Positions 24,600 through 33,605 are shown, counted from the stretch's first letter. The stretch is 64,000 nucleotides of DNA from Alicyclobacillus sendaiensis NBRC 100866 (GCF_001552675.1 NZ_BCRQ01000003.1:1-64000); one strand, 5' to 3'. Notes: a model not told the origin generated them from the letters alone. Program-made: numbers and translations.

Positions 24600-25909
24600 T
24601 TCGTCGTATCCACCGACCACCACTTGATCTCGATGCTTGGCGCATGCCCATCCGTCGGGTTGTCTTGAACGAGGTCATTCGGGACAGGTTGGTTCCCGAT
24701 CTCAAGGACGGTTCGTTGCGGGTCGGTCGTGTAGAACGTTAATCCGCGAACTTCATCCAGCGAAGGAACATGAGTTCCAAAAACAGGATCACGAATGGTT
24801 AGGATGTCTATATAAGCTTTTTGCGAATCGTATGTCACGCGATACGACACGTACTGTTGGGAAACATTATAAATAAGCAATCTGCTCGTTCTCGTGACCA
24901 AAATCTCTCCGTTTCGATAGTAGCCGGCAAGACGCGTCAATGCTTGTACCGCGTTCTTAGGAAGAACCCCGGGATACGTCGTGCCACACAGGTGCTGTGC
25001 AATAATGGAATACTCGTGATTGCGAACGAGCTCATCCAGATGAGACTGGGAGAGCTGTTCATCCAAGTGGTAAGGCGTCCAATTCCATTTTTGCGCACCT
25101 GAGGAGGTCTCTCCTTCGCTTGTGTATCTCCAAAAGCCCCACACACGGCGACCATCGGGCAACTTGATGGGGTAAATCATCGAGCTCATTCCGAATTGGT
25201 CGCTAGACGTATCTGGCCAAACAAATCGTATGCCATATGGGATGGTCAGGTCCGTGTGATAGTAAGGCGACCAAGGATTCGCTCCTTGCTGATACGAGTA
25301 AAAGGCGCCGTCGCCGTAGCTCCCAAAATTATCCACGTTGGACTGATTTCCATGATCGGTCCATACCATCAATCGGTCCCCATTGGAGATCAGTTCCGAT
25401 AGCGCTCGACGAGCCAAGGCTCTCGAGAAGCGGGTATTGTGCGGATTCTTCATCGAAAAATCTCCAAACGTGTGCATCGTGTCGATCCAGCCAACGTGAA
25501 TGTAGTGATTGATCGCCGCGGCATCATACAGCTCATCACTTGTGCCGCGATACCAGGACATTTCGTCTGACATTGGCTCATGCCCAATGTCGACATCTCC
25601 CGGCATATCGGTTCCGTTGTACATGAAAAATGAGTCTGCGAAATCCAAGCCGAGACCTTTCCCAAGAGGGGTGTCTGCCGTTGTGTTGATGAATTCATGC
25701 ACCAGGTTGAATTTTCGCAGGGTTTCACTGTCCGCATCAGACGAGATGGCCAACATGGCCTGATAAGGATACGGAAATTTGCGCTCCCCCAACACAATGG
25801 GATGACCAGGCGCTCGGGCCGTCGCGTCAGCGAACGAACATGGCATGACCGCACTCATTGAGGCGACGAGCGTCGAAGCCACGACAGTCGTGAAGCGTCC
25901 GGGTTTCAT
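24578..25909 (-). CDS. Exported protein resembling WbmS-like carbohydrate enzymes
   Basis: Secreted protein of 443 residues. A signal peptide occupies about 1-28, ending near FADA. The mature start FPYPYQAMLAISSDADSETL, followed by LVHEFINTT and GLGLDFADSFFMYN, resembles proteins of bacterial polysaccharide loci grouped with deacetylase-like TIM barrels (WbmS-like). DHGNQSNVDNFGSYGDGAFY supplies polar residues that could be catalytic. I do not recognise a characterised enzyme. It may act on the same surface polysaccharide as the nearby deacetylase. AGAGGTG lies before the ATG. Confidence 0.6.
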   Translation of the reverse strand: MKPGRFTTVVASTLVASMSAVMPCSFADATARAPGHPIVLGERKFPYPYQAMLAISSDADSETLRKFNLVHEFINTTADTPLGKGLGLDFADSFFMYNGTDMPGDVDIGHEPMSDEMSWYRGTSDELYDAAAINHYIHVGWIDTMHTFGDFSMKNPHNTRFSRALARRALSELISNGDRLMVWTDHGNQSNVDNFGSYGDGAFYSYQQGANPWSPYYHTDLTIPYGIRFVWPDTSSDQFGMSSMIYPIKLPDGRRVWGFWRYTSEGETSSGAQKWNWTPYHLDEQLSQSHLDELVRNHEYSIIAQHLCGTTYPGVLPKNAVQALTRLAGYYRNGEILVTRTSRLLIYNVSQQYVSYRVTYDSQKAYIDILTIRDPVFGTHVPSLDEVRGLTFYTTDPQRTVLEIGNQPVPNDLVQDNPTDGHAPSIEIKWWSVDTTNYAVGSH

Positions 25910-26237
25910 ATCGCACCTCTCAGCTGGAAAATGAGTGATCTGCTATCACGATGGCACATAATCCAGTCGGAGTCCGTGATCCACCCGGCACGATCATCCT
26001 TTTATTGTCTTTTCGGCCCTATCACCTTTGGCTCCGCGCGCACCTCGCGACGATCCAAAGTCATGCTCCGCAACGCCAAGAACCCAACACAGCACGAGCC
26101 ACGTCGAGGGCTGAGAAGAAATAGAGTGCCGAGGCCATTCTTCGGACGTTTCACGCCCGCTGTCGTATCCCCGTACATCCACCGCGACACCCCAGCGCTT
26201 CCCATCATAACGTACGACTAGGTTGGGGGGTGAAACG
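25910..26237. other. 328-bp intergenic stretch without a convincing gene
   Basis: This is the right edge of the AT-richer insert. Frames on either strand are short, Arg/Ser-rich and without ribosome sites, and I recognise no insertion sequence end or repeat. It separates the divergent exported-protein gene and the glycine-rich membrane-protein gene, so it should contain both promoters; none was placed with confidence. Confidence 0.5.
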
Positions 26238-26588
26238 ATGTGCACAAGAGCTGAATGCGAGCGCCTCGTCGGGCGCTGGGTGACGTTTCGCACCCCGTAC
26301 GGGCAGCACCAAGGTCTGATCGAGCAGGTAACGGCGGACGGCCGTGTGATTGTGTTGTCGCCCCGCTCCCAGGCCGTGCCGTCCCTCATTCTCGCCGAGG
26401 GCGATCCGGCCGACCTCGATCCCGCCCTCGCATACGGAGGTTTCCGCCCAGGCCCCGTGGGTGGACCGGGATTCGGCGTCTCTCCCTATGGCGCGCTTGG
26501 CCCGGGATACGGGTACGGGGGCGCGTGGGTGCGGTGGGCCGTGCCCTTTCTCATCATCTACGCGCTGTTCGGGCTCTTCTTCTGGTAG
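26238..26588 (+). CDS. Small glycine-rich membrane-tail protein
   Basis: Protein of 116 residues, not recognised. The first half (CERLVGRWVTFRTPYGQHQG and a following LIEQVTADGRVIVLS) looks like a small beta-barrel domain. The second half is Gly/Pro/Tyr-rich, then ends in a hydrophobic helix (WVRWAVPFLIIYALFGLFFW) that could insert in a membrane. GGGGGGTGA at 26225-26233 favours the ATG at 26238. The composition recalls spore-coat or envelope proteins of Bacillota, which is inference only. Confidence 0.6.
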   Translation: MCTRAECERLVGRWVTFRTPYGQHQGLIEQVTADGRVIVLSPRSQAVPSLILAEGDPADLDPALAYGGFRPGPVGGPGFGVSPYGALGPGYGYGGAWVRWAVPFLIIYALFGLFFW

Positions 26589-26597
26589 TCAGAATGA

Positions 26598-26635
26598 AAG
26601 GGCGCGGGAACCCAGCACTTAGGTCCCGCGCCCTT
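26598..26635. terminator. Convergent terminator between the membrane protein and clp genes
   Basis: AAGGGCGCGGGA (26598-26609) and TCCCGCGCCCTT (26624-26635) form a perfect 12-bp stem with a 14-base loop. The two flanking genes converge here, and the minus-strand flank TTTCATTCT gives the better U-rich tail. Confidence 0.75.
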
Positions 26636-26661
26636 CGTTCACCTGCGTTGAACCGCCCGCC

Positions 26662-28692
26662 TCATGCGGCAGACACGACGTCTTGCGTCCGCACGACCAG
26701 CGCGTCTCCCTCGACGTCCAGCCGCACTTCGCGCACCTCTTCCTCCATCAGCCGGTCCGCAATCGCATCTTCCACGTGCGTCTGGATGGTGCGGCGGAGA
26801 GGCCGCGCGCCGAAAGCGGGGTGATAGCCGCGCTTCGCGAGCCAATTCACCGCCTCCTCGCTCCACGACAACCCCACGCCTCGCTCCGCAAGCAGCTCGC
26901 GCACCTCGCCGAGCATCAACTCGACAATGCGCTGCATCTCGGCCTGCCCCAGCGGGCGGAACCGGACAATCGCGTCGAATCGATTCAGAAACTCCGGCTT
27001 GAAGTACGCCGAGAGATCGCCGAGATCGGCCTGTGCGGTCGACTCCTCGTCGGGCTTGGTCGTGAAGCCGACGTGGCTCTTCCGCTCGATCTCGCCCGCG
27101 TTTGAGGTCATGATGATGAGCGTGTCTTTGAAGCTCACCGTTCTTCCCTGGCTGTCGGTCAGCCGCCCATCCTCCATGATCTGGAGGAAGATGTGCTGCA
27201 CGTCCGGGTGCGCCTTTTCGATCTCGTCCACCAGAATCAGGCTATACGGGTGGCGGCGAACCTGCTCCGTCAACTGGCCCGCCTGCTCGTAGCCGACGTA
27301 CCCCGGCGGCGCACCGATGAGCTTCGACACCGAGTGCTTCTCCATGTACTCGCTCATGTCAAGCCGGATCATCGCGTCCTTCGACCCGAAGAGCAACTCG
27401 GCGAGCCTCCGGGCCATCTCCGTCTTCCCCACGCCCGTCGGTCCGACGAAGAGGAAGCTGCCGATGGGCCGGTCGCCCCTGCGCAGCCCCAGGCGGCTGC
27501 GGCGAATGGCCCGCGCCACCTGGCGCACGGCCTCGTCCTGGCCGATCACGACGGCGGCGAGATCGGCCTCCAGATTCTTGAGCTTGGCCTGCTCGTCGGC
27601 CTGCATCCGCGTGACCGGGATGCCCGTCTTGGCTTCGACAATCGCCGCAATCTGCTCCTCATCGACCACGGGGACCTCGGACGCGCTCGGCGCATGAGCG
27701 AGTTCCGCGCGAAGCTTCTCCTCTTCCGCTTTCAACGCGGCCGCGCGCTCGTAGGCCTCCTGCCGAATCGCTGTCTCCTTTTCTTTTGCGAGAGCGGCGA
27801 GGCGCTGCTCAATGCTCGCCCGGTCTCCTCCGGCCTGCAGGTTGGCCTTCGATCCGGCCTCGTCCATCAGGTCGATGGCCTTGTCGGGCAGGAAGCGATC
27901 GCCAATGTACCGGTGAGACAGCGCCACGCAGGCCCGGATGGCCCCGTCCGTGTAGCGCACGCCGTGGTACGCCTCGTACCGCGGCTTGAGCCCCTCGAGG
28001 ATGCGCACCGCCTCTTCGACGGACGGCTCCTCGACCATCACAGGCTGGAATCGCCGCTCCAGGGCCGGATCTTTCTCGATTTGCCGGTACTCATCGAGCG
28101 TCGTGGCCCCAATGACCTGAATGTCGCCGCGCGCCAACGCGGGTTTCAGGATATTCCCGGCGTCGAGCCCGCCCTGCGAGGCGCCGGCCCCGACCAACAG
28201 GTGGATCTCGTCGATGAACGCGATGACATCAGGGCGACCCTCCAGCTCGGCAATGAGTTGCTTCATGCGGCTTTCGAATTGGCCTCGGATGCCGGTATCC
28301 GCCACCAGCGAGGCGACGTCGAGCGCGTAGATGGTCTTGCCCAAAAGCTTCTTTGGCACGCGTCCTTCGGCGATGCGCAGGGCGATGCCTTCGACGATGG
28401 CCGTCTTCCCGACGCCCGGCTCACCGATGAGGACGGGGTTATTTTTGTTGCGCCGATTCAGGATTTCGAGCGTGCGCTCGATCTCGTCCTCCCGGCCGAT
28501 GAGCGGATCGATCTTCCCGGCCCTCGCGAGCTCGGTCAGATTTCGGCCAAACTGCTCGAGCACGCCGCCGCTTTTGCCCCCACCGGGCAGCGTCTGCACG
28601 GGCTGTCCCAGGGACCCTCCGCTCATCGGGCGGAACAAATCGTCAAACGGGAAGTTCCCTCCCAGAATGAAGTCCGGATGAATGAATGGCAT
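26662..28692 (-). CDS. ClpC/ClpE-type AAA+ unfoldase without N-terminal domain
   Basis: HSP100 ATPase of 676 residues with two AAA+ modules. Walker A motifs are GEPGVGKT (90-97) and GPTGVGKT (about 418-425); D2 has IGAPPGYVGYEQAGQLTEQ, the pore loop. A UVR-like segment (EAYERAAALKAEEEKLR) lies between the modules, as in ClpC and ClpE. The N-terminus is a 50-residue Gly/Phe/Pro-rich segment with neither Clp_N repeats nor the ClpE zinc finger. GGAGGTGG with a 5-base spacer sets the ATG at 28692. A CtsR box precedes it, so it belongs to the class III heat-shock regulon. Confidence 0.85.
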   Translation of the reverse strand: MPFIHPDFILGGNFPFDDLFRPMSGGSLGQPVQTLPGGGKSGGVLEQFGRNLTELARAGKIDPLIGREDEIERTLEILNRRNKNNPVLIGEPGVGKTAIVEGIALRIAEGRVPKKLLGKTIYALDVASLVADTGIRGQFESRMKQLIAELEGRPDVIAFIDEIHLLVGAGASQGGLDAGNILKPALARGDIQVIGATTLDEYRQIEKDPALERRFQPVMVEEPSVEEAVRILEGLKPRYEAYHGVRYTDGAIRACVALSHRYIGDRFLPDKAIDLMDEAGSKANLQAGGDRASIEQRLAALAKEKETAIRQEAYERAAALKAEEEKLRAELAHAPSASEVPVVDEEQIAAIVEAKTGIPVTRMQADEQAKLKNLEADLAAVVIGQDEAVRQVARAIRRSRLGLRRGDRPIGSFLFVGPTGVGKTEMARRLAELLFGSKDAMIRLDMSEYMEKHSVSKLIGAPPGYVGYEQAGQLTEQVRRHPYSLILVDEIEKAHPDVQHIFLQIMEDGRLTDSQGRTVSFKDTLIIMTSNAGEIERKSHVGFTTKPDEESTAQADLGDLSAYFKPEFLNRFDAIVRFRPLGQAEMQRIVELMLGEVRELLAERGVGLSWSEEAVNWLAKRGYHPAFGARPLRRTIQTHVEDAIADRLMEEEVREVRLDVEGDALVVRTQDVVSAA

Positions 28693-28762
28693 GATGGCCA
28701 CCTCCACGTCGGCGACACGGACCGCCGCAGCGCGAAACTGCGGGCGGGTCGCCTTCGATGAC

Positions 28763-28779
28763 TTTGACTAACTTTGACC
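28763..28779 (-). promoter_or_regulatory. CtsR operator of the clp gene
   Basis: On the minus strand the site reads GGTCAAA-GTT-AGTCAAA, a direct heptad repeat matching the CtsR consensus. It lies between the predicted transcription start (about 28813) and the clp start codon. A weaker copy (GGTCAAG followed by GGACAAA) overlaps 28797-28818. Confidence 0.85.
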
Positions 28780-28819
28780 TTAAGGCAACGCAAAGCTTGA
28801 CTTTGTCCTTCCTTGACCA

Positions 28820-28847
28820 ATTATAGCACGTCGCTCGCCAATTGCAA
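28820..28847 (-). promoter_or_regulatory. Sigma-A promoter of the clp gene
   Basis: On the minus strand, -35 TTGCAA (28842-28847), a 16-base spacer and a perfect -10 TATAAT (28820-28825). CtsR heptads lie downstream. Confidence 0.75.
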
Positions 28848-28926
28848 CACTTTTTTCGCATGCGCGGTGGTTTGAAGCGAGAAAATCGCGCTATGATAAG
28901 GGTACCACTCAGGCGAGGTGAGCCGA

Positions 28927-29514
28927 TTGTTGGTCATCCTTCTGCTCGTCGTGATTGTCATCCTGTTGGTGCTCCTGTTTGCGCGCCGCTCGCAGAGCGG
29001 TCCCGTGTACCGCCGCGGCCCGTTCCAGTCGTATCAGAGCGGCCCGTACAACCAAGGTCCGTTTCAGTCCGGTTACGGCCCGAACTATGGTCCGACGTAC
29101 GACGTCACACCGCCCTACGCCGGCTATCGCCCGGGGTTTGGCGGCGCCGGGTCGTTCTTGGGCGGCATGGCCGCGGGTGCGCTCTTGTCGTGGCTCTTCG
29201 AACAGGGCCGAATTGACGCCATGCAGTACGAGATGTTTCGCCAGATGGAAGATCAGCAGATGATCGACGCGCTCCTGCAGCAAAACATCATTCAGCAGGA
29301 CGAGATCGAACAGTTGCAGCAGCAGATGATGATGGATCACGGCGGCGTTTACGATCCAAACGGCAATCCGGTGGATCCGGGAGCGATGCAGGACTGGAAC
29401 GCCGCGCAGCCCTGGGACAACCAGGTGGATTTCCGCGACGACGGCTTTCAGAATGAGCCGTACGACAACGGGCCGTTTGACGACTCCAACAACAATGGTG
29501 GGGGCTGGGTGTAA
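28927..29514 (+). CDS. Membrane-anchored Gln/Gly/Tyr-rich protein
   Basis: Protein of 195 residues, not recognised. A single strong transmembrane helix begins at residue 1-2 (LVILLLVVIVILLVLLFARR). Then come a Tyr/Gly/Pro/Gln-rich repeat-like stretch (several QSGP and GPxQSGY units), a short helix GSFLGGMAAGALLSWLF, a Gln/Met-rich helical region, and an acidic Asn/Gly-rich tail. GAGGTGA at 28915-28921 favours TTG at 28927; GTG 28918 is the alternative. It is divergent from the clp gene, and an RNA terminator overlaps its stop. An envelope or sporulation role is a guess. Confidence 0.65.
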   Translation: MLVILLLVVIVILLVLLFARRSQSGPVYRRGPFQSYQSGPYNQGPFQSGYGPNYGPTYDVTPPYAGYRPGFGGAGSFLGGMAAGALLSWLFEQGRIDAMQYEMFRQMEDQQMIDALLQQNIIQQDEIEQLQQQMMMDHGGVYDPNGNPVDPGAMQDWNAAQPWDNQVDFRDDGFQNEPYDNGPFDDSNNNGGGWV

Positions 29515-29529
29515 ACCCGGCCCTCTTTT
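29502..29529 (+). terminator. Terminator overlapping the stop of the Gln/Gly-rich gene
   Basis: GGGCTGGGT (29502-29510) pairs with ACCCGGCCC (29515-29523) with one G-U pair. The GTAA loop contains the TAA stop codon, and TCTTTT follows directly. This is a canonical intrinsic terminator. Confidence 0.8.
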
Positions 29530-29919
29530 GATGCGCATCGCCACCTTCTCATGAGGTCATGAACCGAAAAGGACGCCGACCGCGATGGCGAGATCGGGAA
29601 AGACTTGGGGAGAGAGACGGTCGCCTGCGCGTTTCGACATCTGCCAACGCAATGCCCCATGGTTCGCGTGGTACACGTGCACGGGGCTCTTCTGGCTCCA
29701 CAATCCAGTATTACGCCACGCCTTCAATGAGTTCCCAGTGCTCCGGCCCACCCCCACATATTCCCTGTAAGTGTGGCGAACGTCGCTTGTGCGCTCGGGC
29801 TTGGACACGCCTGCACCCCTTCAGTTGTGAACACTCTACCGCAACAAGGATGCCGATGGGTCATGGCGCCGCCAAGGGACCGCGCGTTTCGCCACCCCGC
29901 CCTCGGGTCGAGCCGGCCC
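29530..29919. other. 390-bp stretch without a recognisable gene
   Basis: Several frames are open, the longest being 29559-29933 (+) and 29557-29808 (-), but their proteins are Arg/Ser/Pro-rich or patchy and lack clear ribosome sites. A 61-codon frame at 29585 contains WFAWYTCTGLFWLHNP, which I cannot assign. The left border is a terminator and the right border is the end of the threonine dehydratase gene. It may hold gene debris. Confidence 0.5.
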
Positions 29920-31143
29920 TCAATCCCGGATGACCGGCTCGTACCCCGCCTGGCGCAGTGTGTCGCAGATGAGCTGGATATGGGCGTGATCGCGCGTCTC
30001 GAGGTCGATCTCGACCTCCGTCTGCCCGAGGTGGATGTGGGAGCCGACGCGCTGATGGTGCACCGTGAGCACGTTCGCGCGCAGCCGCGCGACGATGTCG
30101 AGCAGATCCCTCAGCGCGCCCACGCGGTCCTGAATGGTCACGGCGAGGCGCAGGTACCGGCCCGATTCCACGAGCCCGTGTTCGATGATCCGGGACAACA
30201 CGACCACGTCCACGTTGCCGCCGGACAGCACCGCCACCACCTTGCCAAGCCCAGATGGGACCTTTTTCCCCAGAATCGCCGCAATGGTCGTCGCGGCCGC
30301 ACCTTCCACCACGAGCTTCGACCGCTCCATGAGCAGGATCATCGCGCGGGCGATCTCGTCCTCCTCCACCACGACGATGTCGTCGATGTACCGCTTCGCG
30401 GCTTCAAACGTCAGCACGCCGGGACGCCGGACCGCGATGCCGTCTGCGATGGTCGGCTCGCCCGGCACCGTCTCGATGGCGCCGAGATCGAGCGCGCGGC
30501 GAAACGCGGGCACCGCCTTGGCCTGGACGCCGTAGATTTTGACATCCGGCCGCAGGGACTTGAGCGCAATCGCAATGCCCGCCGCGAGTCCCCCGCCGCC
30601 CATCGGCACCATCACGGCGCGCACATCCGGCAGCTGTTCCGCGATCTCAAGCCCAATGGTGCCCTGGCCGGCAATGATGTCGGGATCGTCAAACGCGTGG
30701 ATGTAGGTCAGCCCCTCGCGCATGGCGATCTCGCTCGCGTGACCGTACGCGGCGTCGTAGTCGTCGCCATACAGCACCACGCGCGCCCCGTATCGCTGCG
30801 TGGCCATGATTTTGGCAAGGCTCGCGCCTTCGGGCATGACGATGGTGCACGGGACGCCGCGCCCTCGCGCCGCGTAGGCGACGCCCTGGGCGTGATTGCC
30901 CGCGGACGCCGCGACGACGCCGGTCAGCACGCCCGACTCCGCAAGCGCCGTGATCTTGTTCAGCGCACCGCGCAACTTGAACGATCCCGTCTTCTGGAGG
31001 TTCTCCAGTTTGAGGTAGACCTCGTTATCGGAGAGGCGCGAAAACGTCTCCGAGTAGTCGAGTGGCGTGTACAGCACGCTCCCTCGTATTCTCTCTCTCG
31101 CCCGCTCGATGTCCTGCAAGGTGGGTAGCGACCGATCCTGCAA
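29920..31143 (-). CDS. ilvA: Threonine dehydratase (ammonia-lyase) with ACT-like domain
   Basis: PLP enzyme of 407 residues that deaminates threonine to 2-oxobutyrate. The cofactor lysine is Lys56 in KTGSFKLRGA; the phosphate-binding loop is MGGGGLAAG (about 179-187), and SAGNHAQGVA is the substrate loop. A C-terminal ACT-like domain (about 325-405, RLAVTIQDRVGALRDLLD) suggests allosteric control. It starts with TTG 31143 behind GGGGAGG. Last in the methylcitrate operon, it more likely feeds propionyl-CoA metabolism than isoleucine synthesis. A hairpin with a T-run lies just before it. Confidence 0.88.
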   Translation of the reverse strand: MQDRSLPTLQDIERARERIRGSVLYTPLDYSETFSRLSDNEVYLKLENLQKTGSFKLRGALNKITALAESGVLTGVVAASAGNHAQGVAYAARGRGVPCTIVMPEGASLAKIMATQRYGARVVLYGDDYDAAYGHASEIAMREGLTYIHAFDDPDIIAGQGTIGLEIAEQLPDVRAVMVPMGGGGLAAGIAIALKSLRPDVKIYGVQAKAVPAFRRALDLGAIETVPGEPTIADGIAVRRPGVLTFEAAKRYIDDIVVVEEDEIARAMILLMERSKLVVEGAAATTIAAILGKKVPSGLGKVVAVLSGGNVDVVVLSRIIEHGLVESGRYLRLAVTIQDRVGALRDLLDIVARLRANVLTVHHQRVGSHIHLGQTEVEIDLETRDHAHIQLICDTLRQAGYEPVIRD

Positions 31144-31158
31144 CCGCGTTTCCTCCCC

Positions 31159-31185
31159 AAAAAGGGCGGGCCACGACGGCCCGCC
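31159..31185 (-). terminator. Intrinsic terminator-like hairpin between prpB and ilvA
   Basis: On the minus strand GGCGGGCC, a 5-base loop and GGCCCGCC form an 8-bp perfect stem, followed by CTTTTT (A-run at 31159-31163). The ilvA ribosome site starts only a few bases further. It would reduce ilvA expression relative to prpCDB, or act as an attenuator. Confidence 0.65.
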
Positions 31186-31194
31186 TCGTCGTAT

Positions 31195-32115
31195 CTAGTC
31201 CGCGCGCTTCATCGAATCCTCGAGCACCGTCTTGGCGATGTGCTCGTCGAGCGCTTCGTAGTCGAAGTAGCGGATGGTCTGATACAGCTCCTCGCGCGAC
31301 TGCATCTCCGACAGGAACGACTTCTGTGTGCCCTCGCGTTGGATGGCCTCGAACACGCGCTCGATGGCCTTTGCCGCGACGCGGACGCTCGTCACGGGGT
31401 AGATGACCATGCGGTAACCCCACGACTCGAACTGGTCCGCCGTGTAGTACGGCGTCCTGCCAAATTCCGTCATGTTCGCGAGCAGGGGAACCGGAACCCG
31501 CTCCGCAACATAACGAAACTCCTCTTCGGTCGTCAAGGCCTCCGGGAACAAGGCGTCCGCGCCCGCCGCGACGTACCGGTTGGCCCTCTCCACGAGCGCC
31601 TCCAGGCCCTCCACGCTTTTGGCGTCGGATCGCGCCACCACGACGAGCGTCGGCGCCACCGTTTTCAGCATGCGGATCTTCTCCACCATCTCCGAGGGCT
31701 CCACGAGCTTCTTGCCGTTCAAATGCCCGCACTTCTTCGGCATCACCTGATCTTCAATCTGCACGGCCGCCACGCGCGCCTCGACCATCTCCTTCGCGGT
31801 GCGCGCAACGTTGAGCACGCCGCCGTACCCGGTGTCGATGTCGACGAGCACGGGCAGGCCGGACGCCCGGACGAGATCGGCCGCGCGCTCGGCCACTTCG
31901 TTCGAGTAGACGATGCCGAGATCGGGCAGGCCGCGGCTCGCCGTGTACGCCGCGCCGGACAGATAGATGGCCTCAAACCCGGCCTGCTTCGCGATGCGCG
32001 CCGTCAGCCCGTCGTGCGCGCCGGGGATTTTGAGAATCTGCGGCTGCTGGATGCGCTCGAGAAACCGGCGGGCCAACGCCTCCTGACTTGGTTGCTCTTC
32101 CACGAGCCACGCCAA
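31195..32115 (-). CDS. prpB: Methylisocitrate lyase PrpB
   Basis: Isocitrate lyase-superfamily protein of 306 residues that splits 2-methylisocitrate into pyruvate and succinate. The signature KKCGH is at 127-131, with the catalytic Cys129. Metal and substrate residues lie in VLVDIDTGYGG (about 89-99) and VQIEDQV (about 118-124); NMTEFGRTP appears later. It is 15 bases downstream of prpD and precedes the threonine dehydratase gene. The length and all key motifs are intact. Phosphonomutase-type relatives are a less likely alternative because of KKCGH and context. Confidence 0.93.
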   Translation of the reverse strand: MAWLVEEQPSQEALARRFLERIQQPQILKIPGAHDGLTARIAKQAGFEAIYLSGAAYTASRGLPDLGIVYSNEVAERAADLVRASGLPVLVDIDTGYGGVLNVARTAKEMVEARVAAVQIEDQVMPKKCGHLNGKKLVEPSEMVEKIRMLKTVAPTLVVVARSDAKSVEGLEALVERANRYVAAGADALFPEALTTEEEFRYVAERVPVPLLANMTEFGRTPYYTADQFESWGYRMVIYPVTSVRVAAKAIERVFEAIQREGTQKSFLSEMQSREELYQTIRYFDYEALDEHIAKTVLEDSMKRAD

Positions 32116-32130
32116 CGTGCACGCCCCCCT

Positions 32131-33576
32131 TCAGATGACGAACAGATCCATGAACTCGTCGACCGGCGTCTCATGCAGGCGCTTTTCGTCGAGGCACAGA
32201 TCGAGAATGCGCTCCGCGCGCTTCTCCGGGAAGCGCGTCAACAGGTTCGCGCGGAACTTTTCAATGACCTTCGGCAGCCCTTCCGCACGGCGGCGGCGGT
32301 GGCCGATGGGATACTCCACCTCGACCTTGTCGGTGTGCGATCCGTCCCGGAAGAAGATCTGAACGGCGTTCGCAATGGAGCGCTTGTCGGGATCCAGATA
32401 GTCCTTGCTGTATCGCGGATCCTCCACGACCTCCATCTTCTCCCGCAACGCGTCGATGCGCGGGTCGCTCGCCGTCTCGTCCTCGTAGTGCTCCGCCCGC
32501 AGATCGCCGTAGATGAGCCCCACGGCGACCATGTATTGGATACAGTGGTCCCGATCCGCCGGATTGTGAAGCGGCCCCTTCTTGTCGATGATCCGGATGG
32601 CGGACTCGTGCGTGGTGATGACGATGCGCTCAATCTCGTCCAGCCGATCTTTCACGAGCGGATGCAACTGGAACGCGCATTCCACCGCCGTCTGCGCGTG
32701 GAATTCTGCGGGGAAGGAAATCTTCAGGAGCACGTTCTCCATCACGTACGAGCCGAGCGGCCGCGCGAGCACGATGGGCTTGCCGCCCATGACGACGTCG
32801 TTGAAGCCCCACTGCGGCGCGGTCAGCGCGCTCGGGTAGCCCATCTCGTCGCGCAGCGCCATGAACGCGAGCCACACGGCGCGGCTCGTCGCGTCGCCCG
32901 CCGCCCACGACTTGCGCGACCCCGTGTTCGGCGCGTGGCGATACGTGCGGAGCGGCGCGTTGTCGATCCAGGCGTTCGAGATGGCGTTCAGAATTTGTTC
33001 GCGCGATCCGCCGAGCATGGCGGTGGTGACCGCCGTCGACGCCACTTTGACAAACAGGACGTGATCGAGCCCGCGGCGATTCAGGCTGTTTTCAAGCGCC
33101 AGCACGCCTTGAATCTCGTGCCCCTGCACCATCCGCTCGAGGAGCTCGCGCACCGTCAAGGGCTTCTGTCCCTTCCTGCGCGCCTCCCGGCTCACGTAGT
33201 CCGCGACGGCCAAAATGCCGCCCAGGTTGTCCGACGGATGCCCCCACTCCATGGCGAGCCAGGTGTCGTTGTAATCGAGCCAACGGATCATCGCGCCGAT
33301 GTTGAACGCGGCCTGGACGGGATCGAGCTCGTACTTCGTGCCCGGCACGCGCACGCCCCCTGGCATGGAGGCCCCGGGCACGTACGGCCCGATGTGCTTC
33401 GCGCACTCCGGAAACGACAGCGCAAGCAGCCCCACGCCGAGCGTGTCCATGAGCACATGGCGCGCGATGTGAAGCGCCTCGTCACTCGCGACCTCCGGCT
33501 TCATCACGTAATCCGTCATCTGGACCATCACGTCGTCAAACGGGCGTCCGCCCTGGCGATCCACGGTTGCACTCAT
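32131..33576 (-). CDS. prpD: 2-methylcitrate dehydratase PrpD
   Basis: MmgE/PrpD-family protein of 481 residues that dehydrates 2-methylcitrate to 2-methylaconitate or methylisocitrate. Family segments are [35 protein letters not shown] (about 94-113), [14 protein letters not shown] and [20 protein letters not shown], the last near residue 200. AGGGGGA supports the ATG at 33576, 89 bases after prpC; a GC-rich hairpin lies in the gap. It is intact, of normal length. Confidence 0.93.
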   Translation of the reverse strand: MSATVDRQGGRPFDDVMVQMTDYVMKPEVASDEALHIARHVLMDTLGVGLLALSFPECAKHIGPYVPGASMPGGVRVPGTKYELDPVQAAFNIGAMIRWLDYNDTWLAMEWGHPSDNLGGILAVADYVSREARRKGQKPLTVRELLERMVQGHEIQGVLALENSLNRRGLDHVLFVKVASTAVTTAMLGGSREQILNAISNAWIDNAPLRTYRHAPNTGSRKSWAAGDATSRAVWLAFMALRDEMGYPSALTAPQWGFNDVVMGGKPIVLARPLGSYVMENVLLKISFPAEFHAQTAVECAFQLHPLVKDRLDEIERIVITTHESAIRIIDKKGPLHNPADRDHCIQYMVAVGLIYGDLRAEHYEDETASDPRIDALREKMEVVEDPRYSKDYLDPDKRSIANAVQIFFRDGSHTDKVEVEYPIGHRRRRAEGLPKVIEKFRANLLTRFPEKRAERILDLCLDEKRLHETPVDEFMDLFVI

Positions 33577-33605
33577 CGTCTTTCCCCCTGCACACAGCAA
33601 AGTAC

